Source: Aliivibrio sifiae
Lineage (GTDB): Bacteria; Pseudomonadota; Gammaproteobacteria; Enterobacterales; Vibrionaceae
Assembly (NCBI RefSeq): GCF_002954715.1
Contig: NZ_MSCP01000002.1
Coordinates: forward strand, 434,957-498,956
Reading direction: 5' to 3'
DNA: 64,000 nt
In this document: piece after piece, positions 44,359 to 52,071 of the stretch
Layout: the number at the start of each line of letters is the position of its first letter
Position numbering within the stretch: the stretch's first letter is position 1
The notes under the pieces: generated by a model
The model's input: only the letters and a program-made list of their open reading frames with translations
Told to the model about the DNA's origin: nothing
The model's database searches: none
Position numbers and translations under genes: made by a program

Positions 44359-45846
44359 ATGAAGGCTTTATCTCCGTTAATGGTTCAAGGAACCACTTCT
44401 GATGCCGGTAAAACGGTGCTTGTGGCAGGCTTATGCCGAGTACTGGCAAATAAAGGGATCCAAGTTGCCCCTTTTAAACCTCAAAATATGGCATTGAATA
44501 GTGCAGTAACAGAAGACGGCGGTGAAATAGGTCGAGCTCAGGCTTTGCAAGCAGATGCCGCAAGAGTAAAGCCTCACGTTCATATGAATCCTATCTTATT
44601 AAAACCAAATACAGATATTGGTGCACAGGTTATTGTTCAAGGTAAAGCGATTGAGACCATGGATGCATGGGGATTTCAAGACTATAAAAAATTAGCAATG
44701 CCTTATGTTTTGGAATCTTTTTCTTACCTGATGGATAATTATCAATGTGTGGTTGTTGAAGGTGCAGGAAGTCCCGCTGAGATTAATTTACGTGAAAACG
44801 ATATAGCGAATATGGGCTTTGCTGAGGCCGCTGATGTTCCGGTTATTATTGTTGCTGACATTGACCGTGGTGGTGTATTTGCCCATTTATATGGCACGTT
44901 AGCTTTATTATCTGAATCAGAACAAGCACGAGTAAAAGGGTTTGTGATTAACCGCTTTCGTGGTGATATCTCTTTACTTGTTCCCGGTCTTGAATGGCTA
45001 GAAGAAAAAACAGGTAAACCAGTATTAGGCGTTATCCCTTATTTGCATGGGCTAAATCTAGAAGCAGAAGATGCAATTAAGAGTGAGCAACAAGAGAAAG
45101 GTAAGTTTGTTGTAAAAGTGCCAGTCGTGACTCGAATGAGTAACCATACTGATTTTGACCCATTGCGTTTACATCCAGAAATAGATCTTCAATTTGTTGG
45201 TAAAGGTCAATCTCTATCAGGAGCCGATTTTATTATCCTTCCTGGCAGTAAATCAGTGCAAGCCGACTTAAATTATCTTAAATCGCAAGGTTGGGATAAA
45301 GATATTGAAAGACATCTTCGTTTTGGTGGCAATGTTATGGGGATCTGTGGCGGCTATCAAATGTTAGGTGAGCGTCTTTCTGATCCTCTAGGTCTTGAAG
45401 GTGAAGCATCATCTATTGATGGTTTAGGTTATTTACCTATTTCAACGGAGTTGAAGAAAAAGAAGCAATTAACTCTTGTTGAGGGTGAATTAACTTTGCC
45501 AAAGCAAGCACCAATTAAAGTATCGGGTTATGAAATTCATGCCGGAGTAAGTACTGACTCAGTAAAAAATGCATCGCCAATTGTGATTAATAATGAACAA
45601 TCAATAAGACGTGATGGTACAGTAAATGAAGAAGGGTCGATCTTTGGCACTTATTTACATGGTATTTTTGATGAGCCGCAAGCGTTTGAAGCTATTTTGG
45701 CTTGGGCTGGTTTAAAAGAGAATGAAGCGATTGATATGAACGCAATCCAAGAAGAGGCGATTGAACGCATTGCCGAGTCTATTGAAGAAAGTTTAGATTT
45801 ATCTCAACTATGGCCAACTTTATTTGAAAAGAAAGCTGCATATTAA
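44359..45846 (+). CDS. cobQ: Cobyric acid synthase
   Basis: A 495-residue glutamine-dependent amidotransferase that amidates four side chains of adenosylcobyrinic acid a,c-diamide in cobalamin synthesis. The N terminus has the ATP site [20 protein letters not shown] and [14 protein letters not shown]; the C-terminal class I glutaminase domain has the nucleophile in [15 protein letters not shown] and the late His in GTYLHGIFD. No other cobalamin gene is nearby and no B12 riboswitch was seen upstream. It is followed after 7 nt by modA, apparently in one operon. Confidence 0.95.
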   Translation: MKALSPLMVQGTTSDAGKTVLVAGLCRVLANKGIQVAPFKPQNMALNSAVTEDGGEIGRAQALQADAARVKPHVHMNPILLKPNTDIGAQVIVQGKAIETMDAWGFQDYKKLAMPYVLESFSYLMDNYQCVVVEGAGSPAEINLRENDIANMGFAEAADVPVIIVADIDRGGVFAHLYGTLALLSESEQARVKGFVINRFRGDISLLVPGLEWLEEKTGKPVLGVIPYLHGLNLEAEDAIKSEQQEKGKFVVKVPVVTRMSNHTDFDPLRLHPEIDLQFVGKGQSLSGADFIILPGSKSVQADLNYLKSQGWDKDIERHLRFGGNVMGICGGYQMLGERLSDPLGLEGEASSIDGLGYLPISTELKKKKQLTLVEGELTLPKQAPIKVSGYEIHAGVSTDSVKNASPIVINNEQSIRRDGTVNEEGSIFGTYLHGIFDEPQAFEAILAWAGLKENEAIDMNAIQEEAIERIAESIEESLDLSQLWPTLFEKKAAY

Positions 45847-45853
45847 GGACTGA

Positions 45854-46594
45854 ATGAATATGTCTCGAATTACGTTATTTTTTGTACTGCTGTTTAGCTC
45901 TTTGTCTGTATCAGCAAATGTTACTGTGTATGCTGCATCATCACTAACTAATGTGATGAACGATATTGTGGATGCGTATCAGGATGAAACGGGTGAAAGA
46001 GTTCGTGTGAGCTATGCTGGGTCTTCGTCACTTGCTCGACAGATTGCTAACGGTGCGCCAGCTGATATTTATCTTTCAGCAAATACGAAATGGATGGACT
46101 ATTTGATTGAAGAAGATCAAATTGAAGCTGGAAGTAAAGTCGATCTATTACGCAACACTCTGGTTTTAATTGCTTCGAGAAGCACACCAAAAGAAAATAC
46201 ATGGCAGTGGTTTATCGGACAAAAAGGCTTCCGCATAGCGATGGCAGATCCAAGGCATGTACCTGCGGGTATTTATGGTAAGCAGAGTTTAGAAAAACAG
46301 TTTCGTTGGCCTGAAGTGAAAGATCATATTGCTTCCGGTAATAATGTTCGTTCTGCATTACTGTTTGTTGAGCGTGATGAGGCACCGTTGGGCATTGTGT
46401 ATAAAACGGATGCATTACTGTCAAAAAATGTCACGGTAGTTGAAGAGTTTCCTGAGGATTCTCATGATCCTATTGTTTATCCAATGGCTATAATTAAAAA
46501 TAAAAAATCAGGTCAAGTAACCGATTTTTATCAATATTTATTGTCAGAGAAAGCGAAAAACACATTTACTTCTTACGGGTTTACAACAATTTAA
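45854..46594 (+). CDS. modA: Molybdate ABC transporter, periplasmic binding protein
   Basis: A 246-residue protein with a signal peptide (ITLFFVLLFSSLSVSA). The mature part begins VTVYAASSLTNVMNDI and has YAGSSSLARQIANGAPADIY, the oxyanion-binding signature of ModA. It captures molybdate or tungstate for ModBC. Two in-frame ATGs (45854 and 45860) share one ribosome binding site. It overlaps modB by one base. Confidence 0.95.
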   Translation: MNMSRITLFFVLLFSSLSVSANVTVYAASSLTNVMNDIVDAYQDETGERVRVSYAGSSSLARQIANGAPADIYLSANTKWMDYLIEEDQIEAGSKVDLLRNTLVLIASRSTPKENTWQWFIGQKGFRIAMADPRHVPAGIYGKQSLEKQFRWPEVKDHIASGNNVRSALLFVERDEAPLGIVYKTDALLSKNVTVVEEFPEDSHDPIVYPMAIIKNKKSGQVTDFYQYLLSEKAKNTFTSYGFTTI

Positions 46595-47283
46595 TGATAT
46601 TGACGGATTACGAAGTAGACGCTTTATTACTTAGCCTAAAGATTGCAGGTATCGCCGTTAGTTTTTCTTTACCTATTGGAATTTTGCTTGCGTGGGTACT
46701 TGCTCGTTGTGAGTTCAAAGGAAAAGCCGTATTAGATGGATTAATTCATCTGCCCTTAGTGTTACCACCTGTCGTTATTGGTTATTTGTTGCTTATCTCT
46801 ATGGGGCGACAAGGTATTATTGGCAAATGGTTATATGAGTTATTTGGTTTAACCTTTAGCTTTAATTGGAAAGGGGCTGCGTTGGCCTCTGCGATTGTAG
46901 CGTTGCCATTAATGGTTCGAGCGATTCGTCTTGCTTTAGAATCAGTCGACCAAAAATTAGAACAGGCGGCAAGAACACTCGGCGCTTCACGCACCAAAGT
47001 ATTCTCTACTATCACGCTTCCTTTAATGTTACCTGGTATTTTAACGGGAGCAGTATTGGCTTTTGCTCGTAGTTTAGGGGAGTTTGGTGCAACCATTAGT
47101 TTTGTTTCTAATATTGAAGGCGAAACCCGAACGCTTCCATTGGCCATGTTTAGCTATATTGAAATCCCAGGAGCTGAAATGGAAGCGGCGCGTTTATGCG
47201 TTATTTCTATTGTTGTGGCATTAATCTCTTTGTTACTCTCTGAATGGTTAGCAAGAGCAAGTAAGAAAAGGTTAGTGGGATAA
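46594..47283 (+). CDS. modB: Molybdate ABC transporter permease
   Basis: A 229-residue inner-membrane permease with five to six helices and the ABC-coupling (EAA) loop LEQAARTLGASRTKVFSTITLP. HLPLVLPPVVIGYLLLISMGRQG is a typical ModB segment. Its start shares a base with the modA stop, and its stop directly abuts the modC start. Confidence 0.95.
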   Translation: MILTDYEVDALLLSLKIAGIAVSFSLPIGILLAWVLARCEFKGKAVLDGLIHLPLVLPPVVIGYLLLISMGRQGIIGKWLYELFGLTFSFNWKGAALASAIVALPLMVRAIRLALESVDQKLEQAARTLGASRTKVFSTITLPLMLPGILTGAVLAFARSLGEFGATISFVSNIEGETRTLPLAMFSYIEIPGAEMEAARLCVISIVVALISLLLSEWLARASKKRLVG

Positions 47284-48378
47284 ATGTTAGTTATTGATAT
47301 TCAAAAGCAATTAGGTGATTTGGCGTTAAGTGTTCAGCTGTCTCTCCCATCTTCAGGTATTAGTGCCGTTTTTGGTCGTTCAGGTGCAGGTAAATCCTCA
47401 CTTGCTAATCTAATCAGCGGATTAACATCACCAGATAAAGGGCGAATTTCACTTAATAGTACCGTATTATTTGATTCAGATAAGAAGGTTTCATTACCGC
47501 CAGAGCAGCGGCATATTGGTTATGTTTTTCAAGATGCGCGTTTATTTCCTCACTATAAAGTTGAAGGTAATTTACTTTATGGTTGCGAGGGGAAAAGAAC
47601 TAAACATTTTAATGATGTTGTGAAGTTACTTGATATTGAACCTTTGCTGCAACGCTACCCGCATTCATTATCCGGTGGAGAAAAACAGAGAGTCGCGATT
47701 GGACGTGCAATTCTTTCTGAGCCGGCATTACTTATCATGGATGAACCATTAGCCTCTTTGGATTTACCAAGAAAACATGAAGTAATGCCTTATTTAGAAA
47801 GGTTAGCAAAAGAGATCCAAACGCCAATTATTTATGTGTCACACAGTTTAGATGAAATCTTACGATTAGCAGATCACATGGTTCTGCTTAATGAAGGTTC
47901 AGTAAGTCTGTCTGGGGATATTACTTCAGTTTGGAGCTCTCCATTAATGCGGCCTTGGTTAAATGCGTCAGAGCATTCAGCCTTGTTAGAAGGGACGATA
48001 ACAGAGTTGCATCCAGAGCACCCGATGACATTGGTGACTCTAAAAAACGCGCAGCAAGGCATTTGGGTCAAGTCACCGTGTGATTGCACGGAGAAAGGAC
48101 AAAACATTCGTTTACGTATTCGAGCAAACGACGTGTCGTTGATTAAACAACAACCAGAGTTGAGCTCTATTCGAAATATCCTTCCTGTTGTTATAGACAG
48201 TTTAAGTGAGGATAAAGAGAACGATGTGGTGGCGGTGAAATTAAACTTATCGGGACACGTGTTGTGGGCAAACATCACTCGTTGGGCAAAAGACGAGTTG
48301 GCGTTAGCGCCTGGGCAACAATGGTTTGCACAAATTAAGGGCGTAAGTGTGACTCAATCTGACTTATGCCCTAAATAA
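47284..48378 (+). CDS. modC: Molybdate ABC transporter ATP-binding protein
   Basis: A 364-residue ATPase. Walker A is GRSGAGKSSL, the signature motif is LSGGEKQRVAIGRAI, Walker B is LLIMDEPLASLD and the switch histidine is in YVSHSLDEI. A C-terminal molybdate-binding Mop/TOBE domain (from about residue 290) is present, as in E. coli ModC. It completes the cobQ-modABC unit that supplies molybdenum for the enzymes elsewhere in the window. Confidence 0.95.
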   Translation: MLVIDIQKQLGDLALSVQLSLPSSGISAVFGRSGAGKSSLANLISGLTSPDKGRISLNSTVLFDSDKKVSLPPEQRHIGYVFQDARLFPHYKVEGNLLYGCEGKRTKHFNDVVKLLDIEPLLQRYPHSLSGGEKQRVAIGRAILSEPALLIMDEPLASLDLPRKHEVMPYLERLAKEIQTPIIYVSHSLDEILRLADHMVLLNEGSVSLSGDITSVWSSPLMRPWLNASEHSALLEGTITELHPEHPMTLVTLKNAQQGIWVKSPCDCTEKGQNIRLRIRANDVSLIKQQPELSSIRNILPVVIDSLSEDKENDVVAVKLNLSGHVLWANITRWAKDELALAPGQQWFAQIKGVSVTQSDLCPK

Positions 48379-48415
48379 TGATATTTAAAATATAAGCCCC
48401 ATAAAGGAAGTAAAC

Positions 48416-49096
48416 ATGAAGTACCAATGGATATTATTTGATGCCGATGAAACCTTATTTCATTTTGATGCGTTTGCAGGTTTGCAACGTATGTTTGAAG
48501 GTTACGGTATTAGCTTTAGTAAAGAACAATTTATTGAATATCAGTTAGTGAATAAACCGCTGTGGGTGCAATATCAAGATAATGAAATTACTGCACAACA
48601 ACTGCAAGAAATCCGTTTTGAGTATTGGGCTAACGAGGTTGGTGTAACACCAAAAGCAATGAATACGGCTTTTATGATGGCAATGGCAGAGATCTGCACG
48701 CCATTAGATGGTGCTAAAGCGCTGCTTGATTCATTATTAGTAAGTAATGTGAAAATGGGAATTATCACTAATGGCTTTACTGAATTGCAAAAGATCCGTT
48801 TGGAAAAAACAGGGTTTAGTCATTACTTTGAATTGATTACGATTTCAGAGCAAGTGGGTGTAGCTAAACCGGATAAACGTATTTTTGAACATACTTTTTC
48901 TATGATGGGTGAGATTGAATTATCAAACATATTAATGGTTGGTGATAACCCTGATTCAGATGTTCTTGGTGGAATGAATGCCGGTATTGATACATGCTGG
49001 CTAAATGCAAGCCAACAAGCATGTCCTGAAGGTGTTGAACCAACATATACCGTTAAGACACTTAATGATTTGCAAGAACTGCTACATAGTGCTTAG
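48416..49096 (+). CDS. yjjG: HAD-family pyrimidine 5'-nucleotidase YjjG
   Basis: A 226-residue HAD phosphatase close to E. coli YjjG throughout. Motif I is LFDADETLFHFD, motif II GIITNGFTELQ, motif III lysine in GVAKPDKRIFEH and motif IV MVGDNPDSDVLGG. It dephosphorylates dUMP, dTMP and non-canonical nucleotides, protecting against mutagenic analogues. AAGGAAG precedes the ATG. It is 37 nt after modC and may be cotranscribed. Confidence 0.93.
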   Translation: MKYQWILFDADETLFHFDAFAGLQRMFEGYGISFSKEQFIEYQLVNKPLWVQYQDNEITAQQLQEIRFEYWANEVGVTPKAMNTAFMMAMAEICTPLDGAKALLDSLLVSNVKMGIITNGFTELQKIRLEKTGFSHYFELITISEQVGVAKPDKRIFEHTFSMMGEIELSNILMVGDNPDSDVLGGMNAGIDTCWLNASQQACPEGVEPTYTVKTLNDLQELLHSA

Positions 49097-49135
49097 AAGT
49101 CTTTTTATGCAGTAAATTTGCTGTGCTGCTATTAT

Positions 49136-49175
49136 AAAAAAGCCTCATTGTTTATTATAACAATGAGGCTTTTTT
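49136..49175. terminator. Strong bidirectional terminator
   Basis: A perfect stem of about 17 bp (AAAAAAGCCTCATTGTT with its complement) and a 6-nt loop lies between the convergent yjjG and DUF2986 genes. Confidence 0.93.
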
Positions 49176-49195
49176 GTATCACTTGACCAGAAATA

Positions 49196-49384
49196 TTATT
49201 CTTCTGATGGTGTTACTTGTTCTGTGTTTTCAGACTCTACCGTTACTTGCTCTGCTTCAAGTGCCATTTTTTCACGATCAGCTTTACTGATGTATTTGGG
49301 CTTGTTATGCGAACGGCTGTTTTTAGTTTGGGTTCTGCGGTGTTTCTTTAAAAGAGTCTCTTTAACTTTGTTTTTACGGCTCAT
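49196..49384 (-). CDS. Small basic DUF2986 protein
   Basis: A 62-residue protein with a lysine/arginine-rich N-terminal half (MSRKNKVKETLLKKHRRTQT, then HNKPKYISKADREKM) and an acidic tail. This matches the DUF2986 family of Vibrionaceae and Shewanella as I recall it; function unknown, nucleic-acid binding plausible. It lies 4 nt downstream of the YaiL gene, so the pair is an operon. Confidence 0.75.
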   Translation of the reverse strand: MSRKNKVKETLLKKHRRTQTKNSRSHNKPKYISKADREKMALEAEQVTVESENTEQVTPSEE

Positions 49385-49388
49385 TGTA

Positions 49389-49907
49389 TTACCACATTAG
49401 ATCATCAGGAATAACGAATTCCGCATACGGGTCGTCTTCATCCTGTGCATCTTCCGCTATTACGTTGTTAAGCACAACAACTGATTCATCACGTAAGGTA
49501 ATCTTATCAGCAACACCAGCAGGAACAATTTCATAATCGTCGTTGAAATGAACAATCGCTAGGCGACCTGCAACCAATTGAGTTTGCATTGTTTTATCAA
49601 CATACATTTTTTTGACTAGCGTACCATCGGTAAAGTTATAACCAATGTCACCATGAGTACGATCAAGTTTATTTGCTGTGATCAATTGTTTGATTTGAGC
49701 TGTTAATTCTTTTTGATCTTTCTCGGCTTTGTGTTTCAAGCTTAGTTCTTTGTCTTTTTCAGCTTGAGCTGCTTTGTTCAATTCAACGGCCGCTTTTGCT
49801 TCACGATTTTGAACACGAGATTTTTTTGAAGCTTTTTTTGCTTTTGCTACTTTCTTTTGGTTCACTAACCCAGCTTTTAGCATTTGCTCTTGTAAGCTTA
49901 GTGCCAT
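49389..49907 (-). CDS. yaiL: YaiL family protein (DUF2058)
   Basis: A 172-residue protein. The N terminus LQEQMLKAGLVNQKKVAKAK is highly basic and helical; the rest includes IGYNFTDGTLVKKMYVD and ends FVIPDDLMW, matching E. coli YaiL. The family is annotated as nucleoprotein/polynucleotide-associated, without a known reaction. AGGA lies upstream of the ATG. Cotranscribed with the DUF2986 gene. Confidence 0.88.
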   Translation of the reverse strand: MALSLQEQMLKAGLVNQKKVAKAKKASKKSRVQNREAKAAVELNKAAQAEKDKELSLKHKAEKDQKELTAQIKQLITANKLDRTHGDIGYNFTDGTLVKKMYVDKTMQTQLVAGRLAIVHFNDDYEIVPAGVADKITLRDESVVVLNNVIAEDAQDEDDPYAEFVIPDDLMW

Positions 49908-49994
49908 AAATAATTCCTAATAATAACGATGTCGAATTCCGACGATTATCCCATGAGTTGTATGGGATTTAAAGGACAATAGAGAGAAGTAAAG

Positions 49995-50303
49995 ATGAAA
50001 ACACCTTGTATTGCGGCTTGTAAAAACGAAGGCGGTATCTGTATTGGCTGTAAACGTACAATCACTGAAATAATTGAGTGGAAATCAATGACGGATATTC
50101 AGAGAGAAAACGTGATGGATCGATTATCAGGAAAAACATCCACTCATACTTGTCCAGAATGTGAACAACCAGCCCAATGTGATATCAAAATGGGCAAAGA
50201 GACGTGCTGGTGTTTTGAGGTTGAAACTCGTGATGTAGGTATCATTTCTGAGAACTCAGAGTGTTTATGTCAGCATTGTTTATCAAAGAAACCGATAGCG
50301 TAG
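49995..50303 (+). CDS. Cysteine-rich protein: DUF1289 plus CWC domain
   Basis: A 102-residue cytoplasmic protein with about a dozen cysteines. Residues 1-45 match DUF1289 (TPCIAACKNEGGICIGCKR, then a TITEI helix). Residues 50-96 match the cysteine-rich CWC pattern (CPECEQPAQC, ETCWCFEV, CLCQHC). Metal binding, probably zinc or an iron-sulfur cluster, is likely; function is unknown. AGAGAAG lies upstream of the ATG. It precedes the tor control region. Confidence 0.82.
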   Translation: MKTPCIAACKNEGGICIGCKRTITEIIEWKSMTDIQRENVMDRLSGKTSTHTCPECEQPAQCDIKMGKETCWCFEVETRDVGIISENSECLCQHCLSKKPIA

Positions 50304-50339
50304 TTTTTACGTGCTACTTTATAAAATAAGCTGCTAAAA

Positions 50340-50353
50340 TTGATGTAGATCAA
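50340..50353 (+). promoter_or_regulatory. FNR box upstream of torECA
   Basis: TTGATGTAGATCAA matches the FNR consensus TTGAT-N4-ATCAA perfectly, suggesting activation of TMAO respiration when oxygen is absent. Confidence 0.88.
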
Positions 50354-50375
50354 TTAGTAAAGTTACCAAGTTGAC

Positions 50376-50391
50376 CTATCCTTTAGGGGTA
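50376..50391 (-). promoter_or_regulatory. Possible NarP/NarL site
   Basis: Minus-strand TACCCCT-AA-AGGATAG has one perfect TACYYMT heptamer and a poor inverted partner in the 7-2-7 arrangement. It would overlap the predicted -10 and start of the FNR-dependent promoter, so it could repress tor when nitrate is present. Confidence 0.3.
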
Positions 50392-50460
50392 TTTAACATT
50401 ATTAACAATTTTCACATAAAATTAATTTGTCACAAATGTTAATATTTTTATACATTATTT

Positions 50461-50534
50461 TTCAATTAAATACATCTCTGGATGAACGCAAAAAACTAGT
50501 AGATAAAAGGGTTTATCTTGAAAATTTAATTGAA
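50461..50534 (+). promoter_or_regulatory. Nested hairpins in the tor leader
   Basis: A perfect 11-bp inverted repeat, TTCAATTAAAT (50461-50471) with ATTTAATTGAA (50524-50534), encloses a second perfect hairpin, AGATAAA (50501-50507) with TTTATCT (50512-50518). It may act as RNA structure or as operator DNA. Confidence 0.45.
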
Positions 50535-50633
50535 GCACTATTTGTGAGGGATTAAAATCTATGTCAGATAGGTTCGACAACTTGTTAACATTTTCTATAT
50601 TTATAAAGTAGAAAGATAACTAGGAATAAAATT

Positions 50634-50810
50634 ATGAGCAATGCAATAAAGCAAAACGATGGAGCTGAACGTTCATCTGAATGGAAAGCCTTTTTCTTCA
50701 TCACAGTTGTTCTTTTCCCAATTCTAAGTGTGGGTGTGGTTGGTGCGTACGGTTTTTCTGTGTGGTTAATGCAGGCACTGTTTTTTGGTATGCCAGGTCA
50801 CGGTGGTTAA
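50634..50810 (+). CDS. torE: TorE/NapE-like small membrane protein
   Basis: A 58-residue protein. After a polar N terminus (MSNAIKQNDGAERSSEWKAF) comes one transmembrane segment (FFITVVLFPILSVGVVGAYG) and the ending FGMPGHGG, as in TorE and NapE proteins encoded at the head of TMAO or nitrate reductase operons. Its role is not established; an accessory function near the TorC cytochrome is likely. AGGA lies upstream of the ATG. It is 59 nt before torC. Confidence 0.88.
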   Translation: MSNAIKQNDGAERSSEWKAFFFITVVLFPILSVGVVGAYGFSVWLMQALFFGMPGHGG

Positions 50811-50869
50811 TTCTTTTTAAGAATCCTGCTGCTACAACAAATTAGAATTAGATAAAAAGAGAAGCAATT

Positions 50870-52048
50870 ATGATGTCATTACTTAAAAGAGCTTGGGCGG
50901 TTTTTGCTCGTCCGAGTGTACATATCAGCTTGGGTGTTTTAACCCTTGGTGGTTTCATCGCAGGTGTTATTTTCTGGGGTGGCTTTAACGTTGCGTTAGA
51001 AGCAACAAATACAGAAGAATTCTGTGTTAGCTGTCACGCAGATAACATCCAACCTGAATACGCAGGAACTATTCACGATAAAAACCGTTCAGGTGTTCGT
51101 GCTACTTGTCCTGACTGTCACGTTCCACATGAATGGACTTCTAAAATTGCTCGTAAGATGCAAGCAAGTAAAGAAGTATTTGCTCACGTATTTGGTTTTA
51201 TCGATACGCCTGAGAAATTTGAAGAGCGTCGTATCGTTTTAGCCCAGCATGAATGGGACCGTTTTAGCGCAAACAAATCTCTTGAATGTCGTAACTGTCA
51301 TGACTATGACGGAATGGATTTCTCTAAAATGCAACCAACGGCTCGTATTCAAATGCAAGGCGCGAAAGAACGTGACCAAAGTTGTGTAGATTGTCATAAA
51401 GGTATTGCTCATAGTCTTCCTGCAAACATGGATAGCTCTGGCGGCATGGTGAGTGAATTAACTCAACTAGCAGGCAACACTAAATATGAAGACGGTCAAA
51501 CTTATGTTTCTGTTCGTCACCTTCCTATGTATGAAGATGCGAAACTGACTGTTGAAGCGGGTCTATTAAACCCTGCCTCTCAAGTAACTGTACTTGAAGA
51601 GAAAGGCGATGCAATGAAAGTTGCTATTGAAGGCTGGCGTAAAGTTAAAGGTTTCGGTCGTGTTATCCAAGAAGATTTTGGTATGAACATTGCGGTTGGT
51701 GCTTTACTTAAAGATGCAGCTCAAAACGATAAATTTGTTCAGAAATTTGAAACGAAAGAAGATGACCTAACCGGTCTACCTTGGCAGCGTGTGACTGTAA
51801 GTTTATGGATGAAGAAAGAAGATTTCTTACCTGACTACACGACAGTTTGGCAGAAAGCGGAAGAGTCATACAAAACTAACTGTTCTGTATGTCACACTCA
51901 ACCAGCAGAAGCACACTTCGATTCTAACACATGGCCTGGTATGTTTGACGGTATGATGGCATTCGTTAACTTCGATACAGACAGCAAATCACTTGTATTG
52001 AAATACCTACAAAAACACTCTTCAGATTTTTCTGACGAAAAACACTAA
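50870..52048 (+). CDS. torC: Pentaheme c-type cytochrome TorC
   Basis: A 392-residue membrane-anchored cytochrome that passes electrons from menaquinol to TorA. After an N-terminal anchor (residues about 18-42) comes a NapC/NirT-type tetraheme domain with CVSCH, CPDCH, CRNCH and CVDCH; the C-terminal extension carries a fifth heme site CSVCH, which defines TorC. ATG at 50873 is an equally placed alternative start. It is second in torECA. Confidence 0.95.
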   Translation: MMSLLKRAWAVFARPSVHISLGVLTLGGFIAGVIFWGGFNVALEATNTEEFCVSCHADNIQPEYAGTIHDKNRSGVRATCPDCHVPHEWTSKIARKMQASKEVFAHVFGFIDTPEKFEERRIVLAQHEWDRFSANKSLECRNCHDYDGMDFSKMQPTARIQMQGAKERDQSCVDCHKGIAHSLPANMDSSGGMVSELTQLAGNTKYEDGQTYVSVRHLPMYEDAKLTVEAGLLNPASQVTVLEEKGDAMKVAIEGWRKVKGFGRVIQEDFGMNIAVGALLKDAAQNDKFVQKFETKEDDLTGLPWQRVTVSLWMKKEDFLPDYTTVWQKAEESYKTNCSVCHTQPAEAHFDSNTWPGMFDGMMAFVNFDTDSKSLVLKYLQKHSSDFSDEKH

Positions 52049-52071
52049 GAATTAATGGAGTAGATAGAATT

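Larger units (their letters stand above)
50304..50633 (+). promoter_or_regulatory. Control region and leader of torECA
   Basis: A 330-nt AT-rich region without a gene. From left to right it holds a perfect FNR box (50340-50353), a NarP-type heptamer with a weak partner (50376-50391), and a nested hairpin region (50461-50534). If FNR activates from -41.5, transcription starts near 50388 and leaves a leader of about 245 nt before torE. Confidence 0.6.
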
